Source: Perca fluviatilis (Eukaryota; Chordata; Actinopteri; Perciformes; Percidae). Taken from it: a stretch of DNA of 64,000 bases. The stretch is from contig NC_053116.1 of assembly GCF_010015445.1 (NCBI RefSeq), positions 8,956,585 to 9,020,584 of the forward strand, written 5' to 3'. Of the stretch, positions 12,825 through 24,491 are shown in pieces (position 1 is the stretch's first letter; each line of letters begins with the position of its first letter). The notes beneath the pieces were generated by a model. It did not search any database, was not told the origin of the DNA, and worked only from the letters and a program-made list of their open reading frames with translations. A program made the translations under genes and the position numbers.

Positions 12825-13501
12825 CAGTGATTCCCCAACCGGGGGTACTTGTAGCCCTGGGGGGTACTTCTGCTAGCATCAGGGGGTACTTAGAAAAATT
12901 GTGGAGCAGTTCAACTAATTTGAAGAAATAGAAATTATGATTGAATGTAAAGAATATATCAGCTGTTACACCTGAACACAGGAATTTTAAACAGGTAGCT
13001 TAAAGGAATAAATATGGGGAGAAATAAATAGCTAAAGTAATAATATAATATAATAATTGGCTGAAATGGTTCGCTAAAAGTACTGACCTAACGGTTCAAA
13101 CAGTCAGCTGAAACTGCTGACTGAACAGTTCACATTGTTCAAATTCAAATGTTTATGCATGACTTTGTAATTTCATTTCATTTCAAACCTTTATTTAAAA
13201 CTCGGGGGCCCCATTGAGGGAGACCCTCATTTTCAATGGGGCCGAATGCACAGCATGCATATTCAGTAAATTCCATTTTAATAACATTCACAATAACATT
13301 TAAATTACAACAGATAACAAACAAAAAAAAAAGGTTTAGACAATCAGGTGAAACAGACAATGGATGCACATTTGAGAACATTCAGCTTCACTCCCAAGTA
13401 GTAGTAGTAGTAGTAGTATGATTGATGACCAAACCAACCTAAATATTGACAGTTCAGTTGTATGGAAAAAAAAATCAGCCCAAAATGGTTGGGAGCCACT
13501 G
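12825..13501. mobile_element. hAT-like element with exact 8-bp TSD
   Basis: Left end CAGTGATTCCCCAACC and right end GGTTGGGAGCCACTG are inverted. CTCTAAAT is duplicated exactly at 12817-12824 and 13502-13509. The interior (about 13165-13385) holds a different repeat containing GGGGCCCCATTGAGGG, apparently a later insertion. 677 bp, no ORF. Confidence 0.8.
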
Positions 13502-13708
13502 CTCTAAATTACAGCTGTTCCTCCCCCGTATTCAAAACTGCTGCTAATGCTGCGGCTGGCATTCCACAGAGATTCCTTGAATGAACTTTCCAATAGAAGT
13601 TGACCTGTGCACCAGACATGGATATTGGATTATAGTGGTGTTTAAAAAGGTCCCATGATCCTCTTGGATGGCGTAAAAGACTTGGCTTCTTGTCATTTGT
13701 TGTTGGCA

Positions 13709-13756
13709 GGGCTGGCTGGCTGGCTGGCTGGGCTGGCTGGCTGGCTGGCTGGCTGG
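13709..13756. repeat. (GGCT)n microsatellite
   Basis: GGCT tetranucleotides with one short interruption near 13731. Confidence 0.95.
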
Positions 13757-14171
13757 GACGTCCCAGTGGTCCATCCTGATGGTGGGACAAGCGAGTGCAT
13801 GTGGCTTATTATTGGACTTTACATGTGCATGTTCACACACAACAACCACCTGCATGGAATTTGTGTGGTGAGCCATGGACGAGCAAGCAGAACAGGTTTA
13901 TCAGTTTCCCAATAAGCGCTTCAAGTCACATTCGAGGAAAATGAGTTTCGTGGCTCATTGTCTTGTTGTGTGTTTTGCAGCAGGTTTTACACTCAAGGAA
14001 TATTCATTACATTCCATGCGGGGTGTTCACACTGCAAGAGTATTTCTGAAGCATTCACATCCTCTATTAGGTTCATCACTTATTTAAAGTTGAGGATAAT
14101 CAGACTCTCAAGACATACCCTAATACATGTTTAAACACCTTTATGGATCCAAATTTAGGAGTTCCCAAAGT

Positions 14172-14850
14172 TCAAATCAAGTCAACTTTATTGTCAATTC
14201 TGCAATATGTGCCAGACATACAGAGGAATCACAAATATGTTTCTCTCCGACCCATGGTGCAATATGTACAAAAGAGAAAAGATAAGGAATATATAGAATT
14301 AGGCCTGTCGCAATATGCAATAAATCAATGAATCGCATGATAAATAAAAATGAGCACCATCATTTTTATATGGAAATTATCGCGGCCGGAAAAATTTTCA
14401 TTTTATTTATTGTTTTTGATTGTGTTTGGTTTTTAGTCCAGGGCATTTTTTTTTGTTAAAAGAGACTGAGAGTCCATTTTATTTATTGCTTTTGGTTGTT
14501 TTCTTCATTTATTGTGGATGTTTAAAATGTCTTCCAGTTCCAGTGTTAAATATTCTTTAGAAATAAAAGTGTATTGATCTTTGAAAAGGTGTACCTGCAT
14601 TATTATGCCATTATCATTATATTAGATGAAAATGGTCTCAGAACGACAATATTATCGTTTATCGCAATAATTTCTGGGACAATTTATCGTCCAGCAAAAT
14701 GTGTTATTGTGACAGGCCTATATAGAATACAATAAATACATTCCAAATAGTGCAGAAGTAAGGTGGTATAGAAAACTAAATACATTGAAAATGTGCAAGG
14801 AAAAATATAAAAATGAAAGTGAAAAAGTGTGCCTCAGAATCTTATAAAGT
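14172..14850. repeat. Dispersed repeat split by the 14300-14720 MITE
   Basis: The left part begins AAATCAAGTCAACTTTATTG and contains GCAATATGTGCCAGACATAC. It resumes after the MITE with ACAATAAATACATTCCAAAT and GTGCAAGGAAAAATATAAAA. Resembles a common teleost repeat by memory. Boundaries approximate. Confidence 0.4.
14300..14720. mobile_element. Intact hAT-like MITE, TAGGCCTGTCGCAATA family, exact TSD
   Basis: Termini TAGGCCTGTCGCAATA and TTATTGTGACAGGCCTA are inverted. The 8-bp flanks TATAGAAT at 14292-14299 and 14721-14728 are identical. The element interrupts another dispersed repeat (about 14172-14850). 421 bp, no ORF. Confidence 0.85.
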
Positions 14851-15574
14851 TTTTCACATTCTTTTTGATAGCTGTATTTCTAGCTGAGGCCCAAGGCTGA
14901 TGTGGCTGATCCATTGGGCTTTCAAAGCCTGAGCTGATTCTAGATCTGTCACTTTTCTCCATTTTATGACAGATGGTCTGTTTTAAACGCCTGTCTGTCA
15001 TCTCCAAGCCTGTAGTATCATGCCCCTGCGATTTTGTCAATCCCATTGACTCAGTCTTATGTTTGCAACCCCAACCCCCACCGTGGGGCTAATTAAAACA
15101 ATTTCAAGCACAAAGGAGGGGAGTCCATTGTATCACACAACCAGCAGTGCAACGGATATGGTGCCAGAGGGGCACAGTTGTCAAGGATTAGCGCCCCTTC
15201 GCTGGCGCAGATGGATATATCAGCCTCCCACCGTCAGTGATGAGTGTCTGAGCGGGACAACTGTCTCCAAATGAACTTTGAGCACGAGTGTCAACGAAGT
15301 GAAATATTGAGTGTGAGCCAGAGCAGGGGACAGAAAACCAAAACCAAAGAGACTGTAGTCAGTTTCTGATTTACCTGTTGCTCTGAGATGTCTGAAAGCA
15401 GACAAAAACCTGTCGTTCAAGACATACATGCAGCACGTTTTTAGAAAAACTCGAACAACAGGCTTTATACAGATATAATGCTTTTCATTCAGTTGCAATG
15501 ATGCAATGTATAAAGTGGAATTAATATGAAATTAAAAATCATTTTCCTCGCCAATCATTTTCAGGTTAAGGAGT

Positions 15575-15775
15575 CCTCCCTCAAAGAAAATGTTAGATTT
15601 TCCAATAAAAAAAAACATCATTTTGGACTATTATTATTACCATATATGTGTCTAAAATGTCGAAAAAGCGAGAGCACATCATAAAAAAATAATACTCAGA
15701 AAAGCTTTTAGACAAAACTTGCTAAAGAAGTCCACTGGGGGCCGATTACAACCATTAGCTGTGAGAAAAACCCTG
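15575..15775. repeat. Dispersed repeat shared with 55377-55530
   Basis: Matching blocks include AACATCATTTTGGACTATTA, AAAACTTGCTAAAGAAGTC and a (G)ATTACAA(C/T)CATTAG(C/A) block. Copies are about 80% similar by eye. No recognised ends. Confidence 0.45.
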
Positions 15776-15954
15776 ATTTTGTAATTACTTACTACTTTTT
15801 TTTCTTTTAAGAAAAGCCTCCTAACACCCAGGGTTTTTGTTTTCTTCACATTCCTGAGCTGTGCAGAACCCGCCCCCCCCCCCCTTCCTAAAACAGAGAG
15901 ATCTGCTGGTGACAAATCTTCAAACCAACTTCCTCTCCTTCCTTTCAACTCCAA

Positions 15955-16480
15955 TAATGGCCCAATGAGCTGGATCCTCTCCGTCCTGACTCACATCCTC
16001 CGCGCCATAATATTTATGCAGCCTATTCACAAGCTGCCCTCTTCAAACTGCTGCGTGAATCACAGCACAGGCACCGACTGACCTCATTACATCCTGACTC
16101 ATGGTCTGCATATTAGTCAGGGATAATGGGATATTACAAACAATGGCTTACTGCGGAGCCACCGCCGCGATATAACTTTCCATATACGCTGGTAATTAGA
16201 ATCATTTTCTTTCCACTCTGAGCTGACCGAGCTGACCTGGCACATTAAATCTGAGCCGGAGTCTTACGAACCTGAGGTGTTGACAGTGAACGTCTCATCC
16301 ATGCTTTTAAGGCATTGTTGTTATCTCAGTGGCCAGGCCACGCTTATCTCACGGAGGGAACTGTATGTGAGCAGAAACAATAGGCCTGATTGAGTGCATT
16401 CCCTAAAAGGTGTCAGGTTACACGGGCCTGGTCTATTATATAGATGATATCTGTCTGAAGAGACTTTGTCATGCGATCTT
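15955..16480. promoter_or_regulatory. Candidate conserved non-coding block, left arm
   Basis: About 525 bp free of simple repeats and of stacked repeat ends. Contains TATTTATGCA, TGCATATTAGTCAGGGATAA, GGTAATTAGAATCATTTTC and GATAATGGG motifs, typical in composition of vertebrate enhancers. No ORF. It directly precedes a recent MITE insertion at 16542. Call is by composition only. Confidence 0.25.
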
Positions 16481-16541
16481 TATCACTGGGCTTTAAAAAA
16501 AAAAGAAAAGGTACATCATTCATAAACTAATGCATCATCTG

Positions 16542-17052
16542 CAGTGGTGGAAGAAGTATTCAGATCCTTTACTTAAGTAAAAGTACTAATTCCACACTGT
16601 GCAAATACTCTGTTACAAGTAAAAGTCCTGCATTGAAAATGTTACTTAAGTGAAAGTATGTAAGTATCATCAGAAAAATCTACTTAAAGTATTAAAAGTA
16701 AAAGTACTGTATGCAGAAAAATCCTCCCATTTTAGAAACTGGAAAGGATCAAAACAGTTGTGTGTTTAATGGTCCAACCATTTCAGCTGGACTTGTAGGC
16801 CCTTATATTGTTGGTTAGTTTAATTTATATCGTATTTTATAAAATTATGTATTTTGTGTGCAAAAATCTTATTTGCAAAGTAACTAAAGCTGCCAGATGA
16901 ATGTAGTGTACAATATTTCAATATTTCTGTCTGAAATGAAGCGGAGTAGAAGTAGAAAGTGGCCTGAAAAAGAAAAGACTCAAATACAGTACCTCAAATT
17001 TGTACTTATGTGCAGTACTGGAGTAAATGTACTTAGTTACATTCCACCACTG
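16542..17052. mobile_element. Intact hAT-like MITE, CAGTGGTGGAA family, exact TSD
   Basis: Perfect 11-bp inverted termini CAGTGGTGGAA (16542-16552) and TTCCACCACTG (17042-17052), with identical 8-bp flanks ATCATCTG (16534-16541 and 17053-17060). The interior is built from ACTTAAGTAAAAGTACT motifs. 511 bp, no ORF. Confidence 0.85.
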
Positions 17053-17310
17053 ATCATCTGGCATGAACAGGAAATACCCCGGGTGGGGCTTTGTTGTTGT
17101 GGGTCAGCCACGAACCGGGGGGTGGGGGGAACTCTAATTAGGGAAGAGTTAGAGATGATTTATTTTAGAATTGCTAATACAAAAAAAAAAGACATCCGGC
17201 AACAAATGTTCTATCACTTCTAAGCACGAGTCATTCAAATCTTTAAATAAGTCACAAGAAACTATTTAATTTCCATTTGAAGAAAATACAGTTCATTAAA
17301 AAGTGATTGC

Positions 17311-17378
17311 ACATACATACACACATACATACATACATACATACATACATACATACATACATACATACATTCATACAT
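17311..17378. repeat. (ACAT)n microsatellite
   Basis: ACAT tetranucleotides with one AC-rich interruption near 17321. Confidence 0.95.
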
Positions 17379-17979
17379 AGGCCCATATACCCCCTGCTTG
17401 ATTTAAAGAAAAGAAGAAAAGCCCCAATAATGCAATTAGCCTAACAAAGAAAATGGTAATCCATGAGCCAGTATGAGTGCATGGGTGGGATGCATCTGTA
17501 ATGAACGACTCTGACAATGCTCCTGAGGAATTTTCACACCAATAAGCTCCGGGAGAGCCAGACTAAAAAACGTCGCAGCATATAGTGCTAATCTCTGGTG
17601 TGGCGCAGTCGAGTAACCGAAGCTCACTTCCTGTGTTCCAGCCCCCAGGTTCAAACGCTTTCATTACGACTCTCCCATTCATGACATGGTGTCAATCATT
17701 CACACAGTCTGTATTTACAGATATCACTGTAAGACACATTATCAGACCACCAGCAGATTCATAGCTGGGGGGTGGGTGGAACCCCATATGCTAATAAAGC
17801 AGATGTCCACGGTCCTCGACACATTCCAGGCAGCCTATAAAAACAAAGTGTCTTTCTTCCAGCTATGAGCAGAGCCCCCATGTTCATCTCTGACTGCCTC
17901 CAACATCTCAACATGTAGTGTCATCATCTCATGATCCCAGCTAGAGCATAATCACTTAATAATATGTATTTATGTATTA

Positions 17980-18305
17980 CTCTGTGTTACCTCCAACTGT
18001 GCAATATGTCATTTCTATTCATCCGCACCTTACTCATCTGTGTATCTGTGTTTATATGCTGTCTGTTTATATAAGGGTGTTTATTTTGTAAATACGTTTG
18101 CTTTATTACTATTATTATTATTATTATTATTATTATAACTAATTCTATTTTTTTCTATTTCTTATACTTTATGTATATTTTTTCTCCTATGTCTACTTAA
18201 TGTGTATTTGTGTTATTCTGATGTGTGTCATTTTTTTTTTTCCTTTTGAGCTACTGTTTGAATCTGAATTGTGTGGGATTAATAAAGTCTATTTTATCTT
18301 ATGCC
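17980..18305 (+). repeat. Dispersed repeat ending GGGATTAATAAAGT
   Basis: Starts in CTCCAACTGTGCAATATGTC and finishes TGTGGGATTAATAAAGTCTA then TTTATCTTAT. This is a layout common to many teleost interspersed repeats, probably the 3' end of a non-LTR element or SINE. It includes a (TTA)n run at 18109-18136. Family assignment is from memory. Confidence 0.4.
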
Positions 18306-18912
18306 AGCTCAGGGGTGGGGGGTCGAAAATCGTATGTATCGGGATTTGTTTTGCGACGATTTTTAAAATTGTTTCTTTTCCCTAGAATCGATATTTTATG
18401 TATTTATTCATTTATTATTTTACCAATAATTGACCGAAATATGTTCTGTTTATACAGACTGCTAACAGCGACTACATCATAACCCATAGCCTAAATTTAC
18501 AGAGGGGGGGGGGGTCAATAATCAAAACTGTTCAGTGCCACCCCACCAACAAAAAACATATTTACATAAATCATAAATTGATGCAGAAAAGGCAGAAATT
18601 GTTTCCGAAAAATTCACCATGAATGCAGGAAATGAAGTGTGTAACGCTCAAAATTTCAATCTTGCTCAAAAGTGGAGCTCTCAACCTGAAAAATGAAAAA
18701 TGTCTCATGGAATACTGTCTCTAGAAATAGATTATTCAACTTTTGTTTTTGTCAAAGAAGAAGAAAAAAAAAAAAGAGGCAATTCTCAGTGCTATCGGAT
18801 CACAATCCTCCTAGAATCTATAAAAAATCGCGATACAAATTGAATCGGCACCCATGTATCGTGAAAGAACTGCATCGGGACAAAAGCATATCATCCCCCC
18901 CCCCCAGCCCTA
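18306..18912 (-). repeat. Interspersed repeat with ATCG-rich ends, copy 1
   Basis: The right part reads, on the minus strand, GGGCTGGG...GATATGCTTTTGTCC then CACGATACATGGGTGCCGAT, matching 60506-60730. Both copies also share a segment containing GAATAATC...CTAGAGAC. It is interrupted by mononucleotide runs. Probably a hAT-derived MITE. The left boundary is uncertain. Confidence 0.45.
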
Positions 18913-19080
18913 ATCCCAGCGATACCCAGTCCCTCCCTGTCACTGTCTCTTCAACCACCGCCCGCAATTGGATCCCTCCAGATTACAGCTTCCCCTTCAT
19001 TTTGGGAGCACTCAGTGTGTATTTGACCAAGGTGTAGCTCCTCGTCTTAAAAAACTAAAGTTTCGGGCCGCGTCTCTGTG

Positions 19081-19180
19081 TGTCTCTGCTGTCCACTGTG
19101 TGTCTCTGCTGTCCACTGTGTGTCTCTGCTGTCCACTGTGTGTCTCTGCTGTCCACTGTGTGTCTCTGCTGTCCACTGTG
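19081..19180. repeat. 20-bp minisatellite, five perfect copies
   Basis: Unit TGTCTCTGCTGTCCACTGTG repeated five times with no mismatch, preceded by a partial copy. The open frames reading through it exist only because the unit lacks stop codons in several frames. I do not regard them as genes. Confidence 0.95.
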
Positions 19181-19488
19181 CCCTGACTCCCGCTGAATTC
19201 ATCAGCCATTGTTTTTTCTCTGCACAGGCATTTATGATGTCACAGCAAACATAAGCTTTGTCCTCAGATGAAGGATCAGCCAGGGTTCGTGCCCTTATGG
19301 GGTCAACCAAACAGCAAATATGGACAGGCCGCGACTTAGATCATGGGGTTGGGTGGACATTATGGTGGCGGTAAGAGAACTTCATTTAAGGGTGTATGAG
19401 CACCGACAGGAATGGAGGGACAATTAGTTTTTTTATTTTTTATTACCGGTAAATAAATAAGTAGAAGTGACTTATTTTGCAACCTTAA

Positions 19489-19875
19489 CCCTTGTGTTGT
19501 CTTCCCGTCGAGTCCACATTTTTGTCACTTTTATCCAAGTTCTTTTGTCACTTTTTCACAATTCCTTTCTGCGCCTTTTGACATTTTTTTGTGGGTTTTT
19601 TCTTGCCTTTTTGAAGCTTTTCCCGATATTTTTGTCACTTTTTTTCAACGTTCTTTTACCTTTTCTTTTTCTTCCAAATGCTATAAAATGAAATAAAACA
19701 CCCAAATTCAATGAAAGTAGCGAACTGATCATTTCTTTTACTTGTGAAGAGCGTTTTAGAGAACCATCCGCATTGCTTTTAGTTGTTGAAAATTTGATTG
19801 AAACCCCCCCCCAAATTTCTGATATATAACCTTTTTTGAAAATAGGTCAAATTTGAGCCGAGGACAACAGGAGGG
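19489..19875. mobile_element. TTAA-target MITE (piggyBac-like)
   Basis: Flanked by TTAA at 19485-19488 and 19876-19879. Ends CCCTTGTGTTGTCTTC and GAGGACAACAGGAGGG are imperfect inverted repeats (13 of 16). The interior is a degenerate array of TTTTTGTCACTTTTT-like T-rich modules followed by CGAACTGATCATTT. Related copies start at 7620 and 50790. Confidence 0.7.
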
Positions 19876-20600
19876 TTAAGTTATGCAAATAGTCAAACTT
19901 GGAAAAAGCATCTTAATCTTATCTCCTCTCTCTGCCCCCCATCACCAAACCCTCTCTAGTCACCTCTCCATTGCCGAGAAACACCACGCCATATCTAAAT
20001 GAAAACAAGAACATTTCCTGGGTGTGAGTCATCAGCGGTAATGAAACAGATATACATCCAAACCACAGCTGGAGACAGATGTGGTTATAACAAGGCTGCA
20101 CACACTGGAAAGTGAGAATCACATCAAGGGCCAGGCACGTATAGTTCATCGACATGCTTTTGTTTCAAAAAGGTCAAATAATTTTGACTGTATTCTTGCA
20201 TGTCTCATATAGACAGATATATCAGGACCCTCTTACAGTTTGGTCCACATAAAGCCCTAAAAAAGACAGCACAGAAGTTCCTTAGCCATCATAGAATTTA
20301 GCAAATCGAGCAAAAACTAGGATTACTTTTTTTTTAAAGTTGCTACCAAACAGTACAGTCAACTCACAGCAACCTGTTCCACAGCCTCAACGTTTCTGTT
20401 CTCAAAGTCGGCAAATCTGCCAAACTCTGCTTTGAGTGTTGCCTAATTAGTTTCCTGTCTCTTTGGTTTGGTGCACAGCTAGGCGGGCCAGATTGTTATT
20501 GTGAAGCTAAATTAAATTTGAGAGGGGCCAGATTTGGCTTGAGTTTGACACATGTGCTCTATAACAATGATGCCTAAAGACATTATCACTAAATTCAGAT

Positions 20601-21470
20601 CAGTAGTGTAGTCTAATGTATTGTAGTGGGTATACTGTACTGTATATATATATATATAGTACAGGCCAAAAGTTTGGACACACCTTGGACACGTGTTTCT
20701 TTATTTTCATGACTATTTACATTGTAGATTCTCACTGAAGGCATCAAAACTATGAATGAACACATATGGAATTATGTACTTAACAAAAAAGTGTGAAATA
20801 ACTGAAAACATGTCTTATATTTTAGATTCCTCAAAGTAGCCACCCTTTGCTTTTTTTGATAACTCTGCAAACCCTTGGTGTTCTCTCAATGAGCTTCATG
20901 GGGTAGTCACCTGAAATGGTTTTTACTTCACAGGTGTGCTTTGTCAGGGTCAATTAGTGGAATTATTTCCCTTATTAATAAAAAAGCAAAGAGTGGCTAC
21001 TTTGAAGAATCTAAAATATAAGACATGTTCTCAGTTATTTCACACTTTTTTGTTAAGTACATCATTCCATATGTGTTCATTCATAGTTTTAATGCCTTCA
21101 GTGAGAATCTACAATGTAAACAGTCATGAAAATAAAAAGGAAACGCATTGAATGAGAAGGTGTGTCCAAACCTTTGGCCTGTACTATATATATATATTTT
21201 TGGGGAGGTAGGGGGGGAGGCATATCATAGTGGGGGGGTCAGGGTGTCCTCCCTTTGAGCATCAACGACTTAATTTCCTGTATTCGGATACACTTTTATG
21301 CACCTATTTATAGTGGAAACCCCTTTATTTAGCCTATGTGAAGAAGGAAAACACAGATGACAATTCAAAATATATATAAAATTTAATGGAGAGTGTGTTG
21401 TTGCGTGTCATTGGGCATTTTTAAGTGGGTATATTGCGTATTCCTGCGTATCACGTAGACTACACCACTG
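20601..21470. mobile_element. hAT-like MITE (CAGTGGTGTAGTCT family) interrupted by a foldback element
   Basis: Ends CAGTAGTGTAGTCT and GTAGACTACACCACTG, flanked by ATTCAGAT (20593-20600) and GTTCAGAT (21471-21478), 7 of 8 identical. Apart from an insertion of about 530 bp, it aligns with the solo copy at 1620-1998. Confidence 0.75.
20658..21185. mobile_element. Foldback Tc1/mariner-like element nested in the MITE
   Basis: Begins AGTACAGGCCAAAAGTTTGG and ends with its inverted form, CCAAACCTTTGGCCTGTACT. The two arms (about 20658-20860 and 20985-21185) are inverted copies, so nearly the whole element is a palindrome. It sits in a TATATA context, consistent with the TA target of Tc1/mariner. 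No transposase ORF remains. Confidence 0.7.
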
Positions 21471-21479
21471 GTTCAGATG

Positions 21480-23781
21480 TAGTAATAAACCTTTGAGTTA
21501 CATGACAAATCTCATACTTACACATAAAGCAAGATTCTCTATGTCCTCCTCCCCCAAAAAAATACATGAACCCTTATGATAAACGAAAAAAGTGAACGCA
21601 TATTTTGAAGAATGACTTTCTGTAGCCACTGAATAAGTTCCATTGCCATATTGATGTCATTGTTCATTTATTAAGTTTAAATACTTTTTTAATTTTACTT
21701 TTTCACATATCATTTAATGTCATTTAAGATTTGAAATACTGTAATTTAAGATTTCTTTTTGTACACACTGAATATTGAATAGCAGGACAAGAATACCCAT
21801 GACCTGCTGAATATCTCTCTGTTCACAATGTCTAATGAAGGATGTAATGAATAAATAAAAACATGCAACCCACAGCAGTTATGAAGTATGAAATATGTAT
21901 TTATCGTTGACATGCATACAAAGGATTTTCTCACAAGGTTTGTGACTTGCTGGAAACAAATATGATACAAAAAAATACTTTATATGAATTTTCCTGTAAA
22001 CATGCTTAAAAACAACAACTACATTTGGATTGTAGATACTAATGTACTGTACTCCCACTGCTATTCTAATTGCTCCTATCGATCCTATACGCTGGATTAG
22101 TTTTATGTTTTCAGATTGCATAAGAATGAATTTGGCAGCAGCGGTATCTGTGCGCATTAAGGCCTTTGAAAGCAGGAAAGGTAAACACAGACTTAAGCGC
22201 GTGCGCGCGCACACAAGCACGCACACACACACACCCATACCCACACCCACAACAATGGCTTGTGTCTGTAAAGATCAGATTTCCAACATGTTTGTTTTCT
22301 TAGGATAAGGCATGTGTGAACAAAGAAAAATATTTGGCTTGTTTAAAGCCATCTGTTGAAACCAGAGGTATTTTCCCCAAAAAAGTTGTAAATAGGTTTG
22401 TTTAATTGGGAACACTATTCTAACACTGGCCACTGACTGAGATAACACACACGTATTTATTTTAAAGTAAAGGGTTTTCAACTGTGTATCCCAACAGCAG
22501 CTTTTCACTCTTTTATTTTAGCCTGGAAATAAAATAAAGCAAGGAGCAGGGCCATATATATATATATATATGTATATGTATTAGTATATCAGGTTTACTA
22601 TTGCGGTTAAGTGCGACTTCAATTAATGAATGCTTAAGAAGAATGGAATCACTCCGCCATGAAAACCAAGTGTGGGAGCACACAAACACTGGCTGTCCTG
22701 CACTGCGAACTATGAGAATGCGGCTAGAGAGAAAACACAAAAGCAACATGCTGACATGTGAGAACGATCAGAGGCTGTCACATAACAAAAATAAAAAAAA
22801 TCATCCGCGCGCAGAGCCAAACCTGATGGCCCAAGGCTAACACACCTAGCCCAGTGCCCCCCCCCCCTCCCACAAAAAAAATATGGAATAAAAGAAAAAA
22901 AAAAACAACCGAGCGATTGTTCCAGGGCCAATGCATGTTTTGCACGGTCCAAACCATGCAAACATTCATTTGTCCTGGGTTAGTGGCACAGAAACAGAGG
23001 CAGGGGGACAATGGCCGCATGTCTTTGTTGCTGAACCACAAAAGCTGATAGCTGCTTATTTGCGTTCACGAGATTCACACTCAGCGCTCGTTGCTAAATG
23101 GTGAAACCCACATCATTATAAAGGACGTTGTTATAAAAAAAAAAAAAAAAAAAGGCATCCGGCTCTGCGTTGTGGAGAGCAGGAGGATACTGTATAGTGT
23201 AGGATGCCTTTGTCCATTTTAAAGGCCTTTGGCGCGCTCTCACTCCAGCCGTGCCTATTGGCTCAAAATTAGACTTCTCTTTTTCTGCCGCCTGAGGACT
23301 GCTTTTTTAAAAACCGCTGCTTTTAATCTTAAAGCAACAACAGCAAAAGCCTCTCAGGGTAATGCTTCCTGACAACCCGGGCTAGACACAAAAAAAAAAA
23401 AAAAGACAGAAACAACACCCTAAACACTCTAATGCCAAATGAACACCACAAAAAAATAAGGTGACAAAAGCTTTTAGAAAATGTGAAAGGAGCCCTGAGA
23501 GAAATGAATGTCTAGCTTTGGGCAGAAAAAAAAATCACTTTAAATTGTGCATGAAGAAAAGGAATAATAAAAATATAAAGATAGGACCACCCCATAAAGG
23601 CTCTTACAACCTAAAGTTATGCTATTGATTCCACGATAATAGCCTAATAATGTCTTGGCGAATAATCACATGGCGTTCAGAAAGGCAGATTGAAGTGTCT
23701 TTTTTTTTTCTTTTTTTTTTGTCGCACGGCTGTAAAAGGCTGATCAATTAGCTCTATCGCGTTGTATTTCTATCCCGCGGA

Positions 23782-23844
<63 letters not shown>

Positions 23845-24175
23845 GGACAGAGACAAGATAAAAGCCTCCAGTGTACTGAGACATCAAAACTCACTTAAGA
23901 CGTCAATAGTGTCACAGGGAATAAGATGCCTGCATTGGAAAAACAAATCCATATCAATACTTCACCAATCGGTTAATTTCATTAAGGCGTTCAGCGCCGT
24001 TTACTGATGGGACCGCAAATTGTGCGCAAACAAAGCAAAGGTCAGAAATGTATTGTTGAAGTGACAGATTGTTCCGGGAGGAGCGCAGTGTTTGCACTCA
24101 GTGGCTGTCTCAGCCATTTATACCACAACACTAAATTCATTCAAGTTCTTTGAGATTTTCTAACTATTTTAACTA
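21480..24175. other. Gene-free intergenic sequence
   Basis: AT-rich at 21.5-22.5 kb, with an AG microsatellite (23785-23841) and several homopolymers. No exon with plausible splice sites and homology was found. Confidence 0.45.
23785..23841. repeat. (AG)n microsatellite
   Basis: Uninterrupted AG dinucleotides over about 57 bp. Confidence 0.97.
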
Positions 24176-24183
24176 CCTGTCCT

Positions 24184-24395
24184 CAAGGGCGTTACTTTGG
24201 GTTCAACATTAGGTGTGTGTGTGTGTGTGTGTGGGGGGTTGAGATCTTCACTTCAAACACTTCATTTTCTGCATTCTGGTGAATTTTTCCGCACCAATTT
24301 GTGCATTTTCTGCATTACTTTATGGTGCAAATGTCTTCATTTATGTATAGGGTATTATAGGTTTTTGAGGTGGGTTGCACTGGCCAGTTTTGATT

Positions 24396-24429
<34 letters not shown>

Positions 24430-24475
24430 GGGGGGGGGTGTCACCCTAACACCCCCCCCGTAAGATACGCCTATG
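24184..24475. mobile_element. hAT-like MITE with exact 8-bp target duplication
   Basis: Starts CAAGGGCGTTACTTTGG and ends ACGCCTATG. Flanked by identical CCTGTCCT copies at 24176-24183 and 24476-24483. Two TG-repeat stretches (24213-24233 and 24399-24427) and poly-G/poly-C runs lie inside it. Same family as 29188-29495. Confidence 0.75.
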
Positions 24476-24491
24476 CCTGTCCTGCCAATGC

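Noticed and set aside
19081..19180. CRISPR-like array
   Set aside because: Units are directly adjacent with no spacers, and the DNA is eukaryotic.
19012..19310. Repeat protein with QRHTVDSRDTQWTAETHSG units
   Set aside because: The periodic peptide is the translation of the 20-bp minisatellite; no start context, no conserved flanks.
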